Origin: Acholeplasmataceae bacterium
Lineage (GTDB): Bacteria; Bacillota; Negativicutes; Acidaminococcales; Acidaminococcaceae
Reading direction: 5' to 3'
Assembly: GCA_012719555.1 (NCBI GenBank)
Contig: JAAYAE010000053.1
Coordinates: forward strand, 1 to 5,528
DNA length: 5,528 nt
Under the pieces are notes generated by a model. That model was not told where the DNA came from, made no database searches, and saw only the letters and a list, made by a program, of their open reading frames with translations. Position numbers and translations under genes: made by a program. This document shows, piece by piece, positions 1 to 5,528 of this stretch. How positions within the stretch are numbered: the stretch's first letter is position 1; every line of letters begins with the position of its first letter.

Positions 1-461
1 CAAAAATATAAACCGTCAAAAACAATTATTATACAAGTTAAAATATATGTCAGAAAATACATTATTTTCATACCGAAATTCGGCCAATGATGGTAACACA
101 TTGCAACAACCAATACCACTGCTATATTATTAAATAACCCAGCAAAAAGCGATAGGGTTGTCAAAAATTGAACATCAAGCTCTAAATAGCTAATTATAAA
201 GGTACCCATGAGAAGGTAAAGTACACCAACCACTACTACCGGAAAATAGCGTCTTACCCTGTCAGGTATGCGGTTACGTCTAAAATAAAGCAAAACAAGG
301 GCGCCTAAAACACAGGCGTCCCGCAAAAAACCATTTAAAGTAAGCAACCAACATTCGCTTTCCGGGAAAGGAACCACGCTTTGCAAAAATTTCCAAGAAC
401 TTATGTACTCAAAAGCAAAACAAATTATGAGTACAATTCCAATTAATAGCGACTTCCTCAT
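1..461 (-). CDS. Multi-pass membrane protein, N-terminal part (3' end beyond window)
   Basis: An open frame of 153 complete codons starts at ATG 461-459 and runs off the left edge without a stop. An AGGTGG ribosome binding site at 469-474, 7 nt before the ATG, overlaps the stop codon of the preceding kinase gene, so the two are co-transcribed and probably coupled. The protein is very hydrophobic, with predicted membrane segments near residues 4-21, 38-60, 73-92, 97-123 and 132-150. Positive charges (MRK at the N-terminus, an Arg-rich loop at 61-71) suggest N-terminus inside and the chain outside after segment five. That is the layout of the membrane part of LtaS/MdoB/EptA-type transferases, whose extracytoplasmic alkaline-phosphatase-like domain would follow outside this window. 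I see no family-specific motif here, so that assignment is only inferred. It could equally be another polytopic protein. The gene itself is well supported by frame, RBS and context. Confidence 0.8.
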   Translation of the reverse strand, partial: MRKSLLIGIVLIICFAFEYISSWKFLQSVVPFPESECWLLTLNGFLRDACVLGALVLLYFRRNRIPDRVRRYFPVVVVGVLYLLMGTFIISYLELDVQFLTTLSLFAGLFNNIAVVLVVAMCYHHWPNFGMKIMYFLTYILTCIIIVFDGLYF

Positions 462-468
462 TCAAGCA

Positions 469-474
469 CCACCT
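469..474 (-). promoter_or_regulatory. Ribosome binding site of the membrane protein gene, overlapping the kinase stop codon
   Basis: AGGTGG on the minus strand, 7 nt upstream of ATG 461. It shares bases with the TAG stop (473-475) of the upstream gene, so ribosomes ending there uncover or reuse this site. It fixes the start of the membrane protein gene. Confidence 0.6.
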
Positions 475-1441
475 ACGATATAAAATACAAAGGCCTGTCT
501 ATCAAGCTAATATCCAGTGGCGATGAAACTAAGGAATCACCATCTAGCTCAGCTACAAAATTATCTACATTAGAACGAATTTTGACGCTTTTTGCCTGTA
601 TAATTTCCACTGTCTTGTCTAAATTCAAAAGATCAGTAGCAATAAGAGCGGCATAACGCAAAAAATCTGCGCGTCTGCTGCCGGTAAACATGCAAACATG
701 CAAAGTTGGTGAGCACAAAGACCCTCCATCCACCAAAGAAAATCTCCCGGCATAATAACGACTTTTCGCCACAATAACCGAAGACGCATCACGCCATCTA
801 TCATCATTATCAATCATAACCTGGAATTTATATTGCCAATTACGCAAGAACAATTCCTTGCGTACTAGCTCGGATCCCTGACGAACATAGGCAAACTTCG
901 ACAAATATTTTTTCTCTGTCTCAGTTACCCTATGTACCACTAAGGAATCTACACCTATTCCTGCTACTGTCAAAAAAATGCGATCATTAGCTTTACCAAG
1001 CCAGATAGGAACGGCAATGCCCTTAACGACTCTCTTTATCCAACGTTCCGGATCAGCATTCTGTAAAAGTTCCTTTGCTACTAAATTCACCGTTCCAGCG
1101 GGAAACACACTCACATATGGCCAATAATCGTTTTCAACAAAGATTTCAACCAATGCCCTTATTGTTCCGTCTCCCCCTGCTACAACTATCCAATCCACCT
1201 TTTCTGCACATATACGCTTGCCTACTAACTGGATCTGTTCAAAGGTACCTAAAGAAATTTCTTCAACAACCCCCGCACCCAAATCACGGCGCAAAGTATT
1301 CATTATTTCGGCAATACGTTGTTTCATGTCGCCAAAAAATTGATGGTTGCCCGCTTTAGAATTATATACAATCATTATTTTTTTAAATTCATGTACGTTT
1401 ACTCTCTTGCGTAACACTTTAACACACTTCCGCTCTCTCAT
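473..1441 (-). CDS. Diacylglycerol kinase family lipid kinase
   Basis: The protein belongs to the DAGK catalytic domain family (DgkB/YegS-like), which phosphorylates diacylglycerol or a related lipid with ATP at the inner face of the membrane. With the ATG at 1441 it has 322 residues, close to the usual size plus about 20 basic N-terminal residues. Landmarks are IVYNSKAG at 24-31 (the usual first strand), the nucleotide-binding GGDGT at 89-93, FPAGTVNL at 113-120 (family G-T-x-N motif), GIGVDS at 161-166, and LDGD at 299-302 near the C-terminus, where many relatives have DGE. There is no membrane segment, as expected for the soluble type. ATG 1441 overlaps the gtrA stop (TAATG), a typical coupled start. 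An in-frame ATG at 1453 would add four residues but has a poorer upstream sequence. The true lipid substrate cannot be read from sequence, since sphingosine-kinase-like and undecaprenol-related roles also occur in this superfamily. Confidence 0.88.
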   Translation of the reverse strand: MRERKCVKVLRKRVNVHEFKKIMIVYNSKAGNHQFFGDMKQRIAEIMNTLRRDLGAGVVEEISLGTFEQIQLVGKRICAEKVDWIVVAGGDGTIRALVEIFVENDYWPYVSVFPAGTVNLVAKELLQNADPERWIKRVVKGIAVPIWLGKANDRIFLTVAGIGVDSLVVHRVTETEKKYLSKFAYVRQGSELVRKELFLRNWQYKFQVMIDNDDRWRDASSVIVAKSRYYAGRFSLVDGGSLCSPTLHVCMFTGSRRADFLRYAALIATDLLNLDKTVEIIQAKSVKIRSNVDNFVAELDGDSLVSSPLDISLIDRPLYFIS

Positions 1442-1851
1442 TAATACACCCATTTCTTACGCGAAACATAATTCCAAACCACAACGATACAACTAGCCAA
1501 CACCTTAGAAAACATAGGGTGCCACTGAAGTAATCCAACAAACAACCCCATTAATACTAAATTAAAAAAAAGCCCAATAGCAGAAACAAAAAGAACCAGC
1601 GTTACTTCCTTAGCGCGTTTATAACGAGCGCCGCTTTCAAACACCCAAATATTTGTCATAAGGTAGTGGCAAATAGTCGAGCAAAGAAAAGCGAGAGAAG
1701 TAGATGCCAAATAATTCCAGCTCCATCGCACACCAAAAAGATAGAACAACCCCCATTCAATCAAAGCTGCTGTTCCACCTATAAACAGATATATTAATAT
1801 TTTTATTTTTTCATTGTCTGAGTAATCAAAACCCATTATTTGTTTAGCCAT
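1441..1851 (-). CDS. GtrA family membrane protein
   Basis: This is a 136-residue GtrA-like protein with four predicted membrane segments (about 17-40, 45-67, 83-107, 113-130). Family features are the IGGTAALIEWGLFYL stretch at 24-38, a WNYL at 45-48, NIWVF closing the second helix (67-71), and a C-terminal WNYVSRKKWVY. Members are thought to help transfer or flip polyprenyl-phosphate-linked sugars for glycosylation of O-antigen, teichoic acid or other wall polymers; the partner glycosyltransferase is not in view. The start was chosen at ATG 1851 because an extended -10 promoter ends just before it. A GTG at 1884 would add 11 residues but lies upstream of that promoter's predicted start point. 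No Shine-Dalgarno sequence precedes either start. The stop overlaps the ATG of the kinase gene. A run of eight T (1564-1571) lies in the third membrane segment. Confidence 0.85.
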   Translation of the reverse strand: MAKQIMGFDYSDNEKIKILIYLFIGGTAALIEWGLFYLFGVRWSWNYLASTSLAFLCSTICHYLMTNIWVFESGARYKRAKEVTLVLFVSAIGLFFNLVLMGLFVGLLQWHPMFSKVLASCIVVVWNYVSRKKWVY

Positions 1852-1868
1852 AAATATATTATAGCACA
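1851..1868 (-). promoter_or_regulatory. Extended -10 promoter of gtrA, predicted leaderless
   Basis: On the minus strand TGTG (1868-1865), one spacer base and TATAAT (1863-1858) form a full match to the Gram-positive TRTGnTATAAT extended -10 element. I see no good -35 box at 16-18 nt. Six bases separate the hexamer from the A of ATG 1851, so the usual start point (+1) falls on that A. It would drive gtrA, the lipid kinase and the membrane protein gene. Confidence 0.6.
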
Positions 1869-1914
1869 GATATAATATGTACACACCATAGAGCTGTGCC
1901 CTCTTCTAACCAAT

Positions 1915-1935
1915 TTAACTATTTTCTATTAACTA
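1915..1935 (-). repeat. Three tandem heptamers (TAGTTAA-TAGAAAA-TAGTTAA)
   Basis: Read on the minus strand, two identical TAGTTAA heptamers flank a related TAGAAAA, giving a 7-bp period in the intergenic region about 50-70 bp upstream of the gtrA promoter element. The placement would suit a regulator-binding site, but the region is A/T-rich and the pattern may be chance. No known operator is recognised. Confidence 0.35.
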
Positions 1936-1970
1936 AAAAATAACACAAAAGGACGAATCAAGTCCGCCCC
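1935..1970 (-). terminator. Weak candidate intrinsic terminator after the bofA-family gene
   Basis: On the minus strand GGAC and GTCC (1951-1965) can form a 4-bp stem with a 7-nt loop, followed by TTTTGTGTTATTTTTT. The stem is short and only G-U pairing could extend it, so termination may be partial. Its position just after the bofA-family stop and before the gtrA promoter fits a transcript boundary. Confidence 0.35.
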
Positions 1971-1986
1971 TAAATGTGCTAACATT

Positions 1987-2229
1987 TTATTTAAGTAAAT
2001 TATATATCACAATAACTACAACACCCGGAATACCAAAAAAACCGGCGATGAGTGCAGAAATGATGGTAATTGGGATATGAAAAGAAAACATTCCGCCCAC
2101 TAAATTAAGCACCCATAGCATAATACCACCAATAATGCCATTCCAGACGAAGGAAAAAGAAAGTGAAAAAAACTTCACTATTAAAAACAAAACCATTATA
2201 GCAATTATCCACGGAACTAGAGTTTCCAT
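1987..2229 (-). CDS. bofA: BofA family (pro-sigma-K processing inhibitor) membrane protein
   Basis: This is an 80-residue hydrophobic protein with two predicted membrane segments (about 5-21 and 28-45) and a hydrophobic tail containing GIPGV at 66-70, the most recognisable element of the BofA family. In Bacillus subtilis BofA sits in the forespore outer membrane and holds the protease SpoIVFB inactive until pro-sigma-K may be cleaved. Homologues also occur in Bacillota where that checkpoint is absent or untested, so the role here is inferred. The location directly after recR is the classical one. ATG 2229 was preferred because an AAGGGTGG-like ribosome binding site lies just upstream. A GTG at 2247 would overlap the recR stop by 4 nt and add six residues (MKGGIK). 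Both starts imply co-expression with recR. Confidence 0.82.
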   Translation of the reverse strand: METLVPWIIAIMVLFLIVKFFSLSFSFVWNGIIGGIMLWVLNLVGGMFSFHIPITIISALIAGFFGIPGVVVIVIYNLLK

Positions 2230-2243
2230 TTTTATCCCACCCT

Positions 2244-2840
2244 TCACATATTTCTTCGATTTTCTAGTGCTTTGGATAACGTAACTTCATCGGCATATTC
2301 TAAATCTCCGCCCACCGGCAACCCGTGAGCAATACGGCTTACAGTAACACCAATAGGTTTTAGTAAATGTGCCAAATATGTAGCAGTCGCTTCTCCCTCA
2401 ACATCAGAGTTAGTTGCCACTATAACTTCCTTAATCTCGCCTGATTGCAGCCTTACGAGAAGCTCTTTGATTTTTAATTGCTCAGGACCTACTCCATCTA
2501 AAGGAGATAAAACTCCATGAAGTACGTGATACAATCCTTTGTACCCTCGACTGCGTTCCATTGCCATTAAATCTTGTGGTTGTTCAATTACGCAAACCAC
2601 AGTTCTGTCCCGTGTCTTATCACGACAAATGTCGCACAAATCACTATCACATAAATCAAAACAACAAGCACATAGCCTTATTTGTTCTTTGGCACTAATT
2701 AGTGCGTCTGCCAGCTCCCGCACATCTTCACTTGGCATATCAAGAACATGGTATGCCAGCCGTAAAGCGGTCTTAGAGCCTATTCCCGGAAGGCGTCGCA
2801 ATTGTTCGTGTAACCTAGCCAAAGGTTTTATCATTCGCAT
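2244..2840 (-). CDS. recR: Recombination mediator protein RecR
   Basis: RecR works with RecF/RecO to load RecA onto SSB-coated single-stranded DNA at gaps and stalled forks; it forms a ring that encircles DNA. At 198 residues it is exactly family length. Domains in order are a helix-hairpin-helix (LRRLPGIGSKTALRLAYHVL, 14-33), a C4 zinc site (C57, C60, C69, C72), a TOPRIM domain (about 81-175, with VCVIEQPQD at 82-90 and VEGEATATYL at 147-156), and the C-terminal motif GLPVGGDLEYADEVTL at 173-188. Two extra cysteines (C59, C64) sit inside the zinc loop. The start is ATG 2840, with GAGGA at 2846-2850 about 5 nt upstream. Position 2834 holds a second in-frame ATG with no better RBS. The gene lies 13 nt after ybaB, as in most Bacillota. 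Confidence 0.97.
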   Translation of the reverse strand: MRMIKPLARLHEQLRRLPGIGSKTALRLAYHVLDMPSEDVRELADALISAKEQIRLCACCFDLCDSDLCDICRDKTRDRTVVCVIEQPQDLMAMERSRGYKGLYHVLHGVLSPLDGVGPEQLKIKELLVRLQSGEIKEVIVATNSDVEGEATATYLAHLLKPIGVTVSRIAHGLPVGGDLEYADEVTLSKALENRRNM

Positions 2841-2853
2841 AAAGTTCCTCTTA

Positions 2854-3183
2854 TTAGAGCATTCCGCCAGGTAATTTTATACCACCGGTTACTTTGCTCA
2901 TTTCTTTTTCCGTCATTTCATCAATCTTGCGCATACCTTCATTAACAGCTGTTACAATCAAATCTTGCAACATTTCTACGTCTTCGGGATCAACAGCTGC
3001 CGGATCAATTTTAATGCTCTCTAGTTCTTTTTTACCATTTACAACCAAGGTAACAGCACCGCCACCGGCAGTAGTTTCAATTGTGCGAGTTTTTAATTCT
3101 TCTTGTAACTTTACCATTTCAGCCTGCATTTTTTGTACTTTTTTCATCATGCCTTGCATATTATTCATTCCACCATTAAACAT
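2854..3183 (-). CDS. YbaB/EbfC family nucleoid-associated DNA-binding protein
   Basis: The product is a small (109-residue) dimeric DNA-binding protein of the YbaB/EbfC family, thought to bind and shape the nucleoid. The methionine-rich N-terminus (MFNGGMNNMQGMMKKVQKMQ) leads into a charged helix up to about residue 35. A glycine-rich turn and beta strands follow (TTAGGGAVTLVVNGKKEL, 38-55), then the typical DPEDVEMLQDLIVTAVNEG helix (65-83) and the GGIKLPGGML tail. This architecture and length match the family closely. The start is ATG 3183, with a strong AGGAGG at 3191-3196, 7 nt upstream. It sits between dnaX and recR in the conserved order and is followed by recR after 13 nt. It may have its own promoter in the preceding gap. 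Confidence 0.95.
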   Translation of the reverse strand: MFNGGMNNMQGMMKKVQKMQAEMVKLQEELKTRTIETTAGGGAVTLVVNGKKELESIKIDPAAVDPEDVEMLQDLIVTAVNEGMRKIDEMTEKEMSKVTGGIKLPGGML

Positions 3184-3190
3184 TTTTAAC

Positions 3191-3196
3191 CCTCCT
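3191..3196 (-). promoter_or_regulatory. Strong ribosome binding site of ybaB
   Basis: Perfect AGGAGG on the minus strand, 7 nt upstream of ATG 3183. It is the strongest Shine-Dalgarno match in the window and settles the ybaB start. Confidence 0.8.
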
Positions 3197-3214
3197 AGAA
3201 ATTTCTACATGTTT

Positions 3215-3223
3215 ATTGTATCA
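3215..3223 (-). promoter_or_regulatory. Candidate extended -10 promoter ahead of ybaB-recR-bofA
   Basis: In the 65-nt gap after dnaX, the minus strand reads TGATACAAT, a TGn followed by TACAAT (5 of 6 consensus bases). A weak TTTATA lies 16 nt upstream as a possible -35. The start point would fall near 3208, giving a leader of about 25 nt that contains the AGGAGG site. This would let ybaB, recR and bofA be expressed apart from dnaX. I see no terminator hairpin in this gap, so read-through from dnaX is also likely. Confidence 0.4.
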
Positions 3224-3248
3224 AAAATGCTCTAAATATAAAAGCAAT

Positions 3249-4958
3249 TTACTCTTTCTTCACAGTTCCGCCAAAAACATCTAACGCTGATTTTACTGCA
3301 CTAGGTTGATGAACTTTTTTACTTGGCGGATTATCTGCTTTAATTTGTTTAAGCTCGGCATCCTTAACGAGAATACAGTTTAATGCTATGGGGCGGCCTA
3401 CCAAACCACTTAAAATATCTTGGATAAAATCTTTATAATCAGCTCTTTCCAATCTGTCTTTAGACATCATGGTACTAAGTCCCAATGTTAAACTTTGCCC
3501 GTCATAATTAATAACTTTACCCAACTCGGCATAAGCTAAAATAGTGCGTTTCTGTTTATTAATCAAGGTTGAACATAAATTTTTCCACAAAGCTATACCA
3601 TTTTCACTAGGCATGATTTTAGGTTTGGTTACTATTTGTTCTACTGCCGGTTCTACTTCTGCCTGTGGTTCCACCTCTACCTGTATTTTTGGAGGCACTT
3701 CTTGTGCTATTTCAGGTTTTGACACAGAATGCCCCGGTGTAATCGGTGCGGACAATCCTGGACTAAATGTTGTCTTCGGTATATTTTGCACAGGAATTGG
3801 TGTTTCCTGAGCTAATACTTTCCCTGCTAGTTGAGCTTCCAATTGGGCTACCCTAGCAGCCAAAGCTTCCAAAGAATCTCCTTGAATACGGCACAAATCA
3901 AATATACACATTTCTGCCACTATTTTTTCTCGAGCGGAAAGTCTTATTTCTTCCATAGCTTGGTGTAAACGACTAGTGGCTGCTAAAATACGTTCAGTAG
4001 TGTATAATGGCGCTATAGCGGCCAAGGCTTCGGCAGTATCCGTCAAATATATATCTTCGTATTTAGCATCTGCCTTATACAATAAAAGTGCACGTAAATA
4101 TTCGGCAAGTTCCAAAATAATTTGTTTCATATCTTTGCCTTGAGCACTGAGCTCAGTCATACTTTGTAACGCAGCAGATAAATCTCCCCTGCCTATTACG
4201 GTTACTAATTTACGTAATCCTTCTCTGCCCACAATTCCTAAAACCTGGCGTACAATATCAGCGGTTACATGTTTTGACATAACGGCACACTGGTCTAACA
4301 GACTCACGGCATCGCGCATACCGCCGTCTGCCTGAATAGCCATAAGACGCAATGCCTCTTCATCCGCTAAAATGTCACTACCGGCGGCTACCGTCTTTAA
4401 ATGCCCTACTATATCATCAATAGTTACACGATGAAAATCATAACGCTGACAACGAGAATGAATAGTTGCCGGTATTTTATGAGGTTCAGTGGTGGCCAAG
4501 ATAAATACTACATGGGCAGGCGGCTCCTCCAATGTCTTTAAGAGAGCGTTAAAGGCATCGGTAGTAATCATATGTACTTCATCTATAATGTAAACCTTAT
4601 AGCGCCCATTAACAGGTGCAAAGGCAACTCTTTCCCTTAGTTGGCGAATCTCATCAATACCTCGATTAGAAGCAGCGTCTATTTCAATAACATCCATAGA
4701 TGAACCCTGTGTAATCTGCAGACAATTCTCACATTTGTTACAAGGATGCGCAGTTGGTCCCTGCTCACAATTAAGTGCTTTAGCCAAAATACGGGCAGTA
4801 CTGGTTTTTCCCGTACCACGAGGTCCCGTAAATAAATACGCATGGGCAATCTTGCCCGATTCTAAGGCGTTTGTTAAAGCCGTTTTTATGTGTTCCTGAC
4901 CCACAAGTGCTTCGAAATCCTGTGGCCGCCAAGTACGATATAGTGCAACATAACTCAT
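3249..4958 (-). CDS. dnaX: DNA polymerase III subunit gamma/tau
   Basis: This is the clamp-loader ATPase subunit that opens the beta clamp and ties the polymerases to the helicase. The 569-residue protein begins with the family hallmark MSYVALYRTWRPQDF. Walker A is GPRGTGKT (45-52), the zinc site is C64, C73, C76 and C79, Walker B is IIDEVH (124-129), sensor 1 is ATTEP (155-159), the SRC motif with the arginine finger is at 168-170, and sensor 2 is GGMRDA (212-217). Domain III and a coiled stretch reach about residue 380. A Pro/Glu-rich linker follows (about 383-450), then a folded C-terminal domain (about 451-535, starting near ALWKNL), as in tau of Bacillota. ATG 4958 was chosen because AAGGAG lies 6 nt upstream; a TTG at 4979 would add seven residues and place that RBS inside the gene. 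I see no frameshift site for a separate gamma form. Confidence 0.97.
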   Translation of the reverse strand: MSYVALYRTWRPQDFEALVGQEHIKTALTNALESGKIAHAYLFTGPRGTGKTSTARILAKALNCEQGPTAHPCNKCENCLQITQGSSMDVIEIDAASNRGIDEIRQLRERVAFAPVNGRYKVYIIDEVHMITTDAFNALLKTLEEPPAHVVFILATTEPHKIPATIHSRCQRYDFHRVTIDDIVGHLKTVAAGSDILADEEALRLMAIQADGGMRDAVSLLDQCAVMSKHVTADIVRQVLGIVGREGLRKLVTVIGRGDLSAALQSMTELSAQGKDMKQIILELAEYLRALLLYKADAKYEDIYLTDTAEALAAIAPLYTTERILAATSRLHQAMEEIRLSAREKIVAEMCIFDLCRIQGDSLEALAARVAQLEAQLAGKVLAQETPIPVQNIPKTTFSPGLSAPITPGHSVSKPEIAQEVPPKIQVEVEPQAEVEPAVEQIVTKPKIMPSENGIALWKNLCSTLINKQKRTILAYAELGKVINYDGQSLTLGLSTMMSKDRLERADYKDFIQDILSGLVGRPIALNCILVKDAELKQIKADNPPSKKVHQPSAVKSALDVFGGTVKKE

Positions 4959-4964
4959 GTTTTT

Positions 4965-4970
4965 CTCCTT
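4965..4970 (-). promoter_or_regulatory. Ribosome binding site deciding the dnaX start
   Basis: AAGGAG on the minus strand, 6 nt before ATG 4958. It touches the TAA stop of the cation transporter gene (4970-4972). It argues for ATG 4958 over the in-frame TTG at 4979. Confidence 0.75.
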
Positions 4971-5528
4971 TACATCCAATGTCTTGTTCGAAACGTTCTA
5001 TATAAAAATAAAGCAATTAGTGCCATAATAGCAAGGACCAAGGGATATCCCCACGGTGAATCAAGTTCCGGCATAAATTTAAAATTCATACCATACACTC
5101 CGGCAATAAAAGTCAGCGGTAAAAATACGGTAGAAATAAGCGCCAATGTTTTCATAATCTCATTAGTACGAACATTAAGATTATCCATATTGAGCTGAAT
5201 AATACCATTAGCATTGTCAGATGCTATTTCGCAGGCTTCATCCAGTTGGTACACATGATCCTTTAAATCTTCCAAATAGGGATCTATCCCTTCCGGGAAA
5301 AAGTTAGCCTTATCGTCACTAAGTTTAGTGACAATACTTTTCATAGGCCAAATGACATGCCTTGCAGCTGTAATATCATGTTTAAGTCCTGATAGAACTC
5401 CCCGTTCCAAAGCTGTATCATTTGCCAACAATCTTTTCTCTGTCTTTTCTAATGATGCCTGCAATTTTTCAATTATTACAAAATAATTATCTACAAGATT
5501 ATCCAATAATGCATATACTACATATCCC
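4970..5528 (-). CDS. corA: CorA family divalent cation (Mg2+/Co2+) transporter, C-terminal part (5' end beyond window)
   Basis: The reading frame stays open to the right edge, so this is the last 185 residues of a longer protein (the family usually has about 310-370). The visible part has the alpha-helical funnel region beginning YALLDNLVDNYF, with conserved helices through LNVRTNEIMKTL. Membrane segment 1 follows and ends in the signature YGMNF (the GMN ion-selectivity motif). Next come the short outer loop MPELDSPWGYP with its acidic residues, membrane segment 2 (YPLVLAIMALIALFLYRTF) and a basic tail. These are the diagnostic CorA features; the protein forms a pentameric channel in the cytoplasmic membrane. 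A TTG at 5506 is not the true start because conserved CorA residues precede it. The stop lies 11 nt before the dnaX start, so the two may be on one transcript. Confidence 0.93.
   Translation of the reverse strand, partial: GYVVYALLDNLVDNYFVIIEKLQASLEKTEKRLLANDTALERGVLSGLKHDITAARHVIWPMKSIVTKLSDDKANFFPEGIDPYLEDLKDHVYQLDEACEIASDNANGIIQLNMDNLNVRTNEIMKTLALISTVFLPLTFIAGVYGMNFKFMPELDSPWGYPLVLAIMALIALFLYRTFRTRHWM

Noticed and set aside
100..170. TTGACA on the minus strand inside the membrane protein gene as an internal promoter
   Set aside because: No acceptable -10 hexamer follows at 16-18 nt, and the bases are explained by coding sequence.
625..813. 62-codon minus-strand open frame in another phase of the lipid kinase gene
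   Set aside because: The kinase frame is intact and conserved across this stretch, so there is no sign of a frameshift or nested gene.
1075..1359. Plus-strand open frame opposite the lipid kinase gene
   Set aside because: It covers the conserved GGDGT and GTxN region of the kinase and has no recognisable protein features.
2539..3235. Two plus-strand open frames (2539-2874 and 2894-3235) opposite recR and ybaB
   Set aside because: Both mirror strongly conserved minus-strand genes, and their Ser/Cys-rich sequences look like reverse-strand shadows.
3315..3320. A6 run (AGT AAA AAA GTT) in dnaX as a possible frameshift site producing a short gamma form
   Set aside because: It lies about 20 codons from the end, far past the gamma/tau boundary, is not in the A-AAA-AAG phase of the E. 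coli site, and no strong downstream stem was seen.
3544..3810. 88-codon plus-strand open frame opposite the dnaX linker
   Set aside because: It is antisense to the low-complexity Pro/Glu linker, with Cys/Ser/Thr/Gly-rich shadow composition and no family resemblance.
4780..5016. 78-codon minus-strand open frame across the corA/dnaX junction
   Set aside because: It is out of frame with two clearly real genes and overlaps the Walker A region of dnaX.

Overview
The window reads as a piece of a low-GC (about 40% G+C by eye) Bacillota chromosome. The order dnaX - ybaB/ebfC - recR - bofA is a well-known conserved cluster of that phylum, and the BofA-family gene points to a spore-forming ancestry. 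Class level (Clostridia or Negativicutes) cannot be fixed from the sequence alone; the DnaX and RecR sequences look compatible with Negativicutes, but that is an impression. Every gene I can support lies on the minus strand, so transcription runs from high to low coordinates.

In transcription order: (1) the C-terminal part of a CorA-type divalent cation transporter, entering from the right edge and ending at 4970; (2) dnaX, DNA polymerase III gamma/tau, starting 11 nt later behind a strong ribosome binding site; (3) a 65-nt gap with an extended -10 promoter candidate; (4) ybaB/ebfC, recR and a BofA-family membrane protein, almost touching; (5) a gap of roughly 100 nt with a weak terminator candidate, a heptamer repeat and a consensus extended -10 promoter; (6) a gtrA-family membrane protein gene, a diacylglycerol-kinase-family gene and a multi-pass membrane protein gene that runs off the left edge, again almost touching.

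The first half is replication and repair housekeeping: clamp-loader subunit, nucleoid-associated protein and RecFOR-pathway RecR. The second half is an envelope-related unit. GtrA proteins are linked to moving lipid-linked sugars, DAG kinases return diacylglycerol to phospholipid synthesis, and the last protein shows a five-segment, N-in topology like the membrane part of LtaS/MdoB/EptA-type transferases, which release diacylglycerol. That last link is a hypothesis, because the diagnostic catalytic domain would lie outside the window.

The most unusual signal is the gtrA promoter: a TGTGnTATAAT element is placed so that the predicted transcription start falls on the A of the likely ATG, with no Shine-Dalgarno sequence, suggesting a leaderless mRNA. 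I saw no tRNA, rRNA, CRISPR array, insertion sequence or phage gene. No clearly new defence or mobile system is visible.
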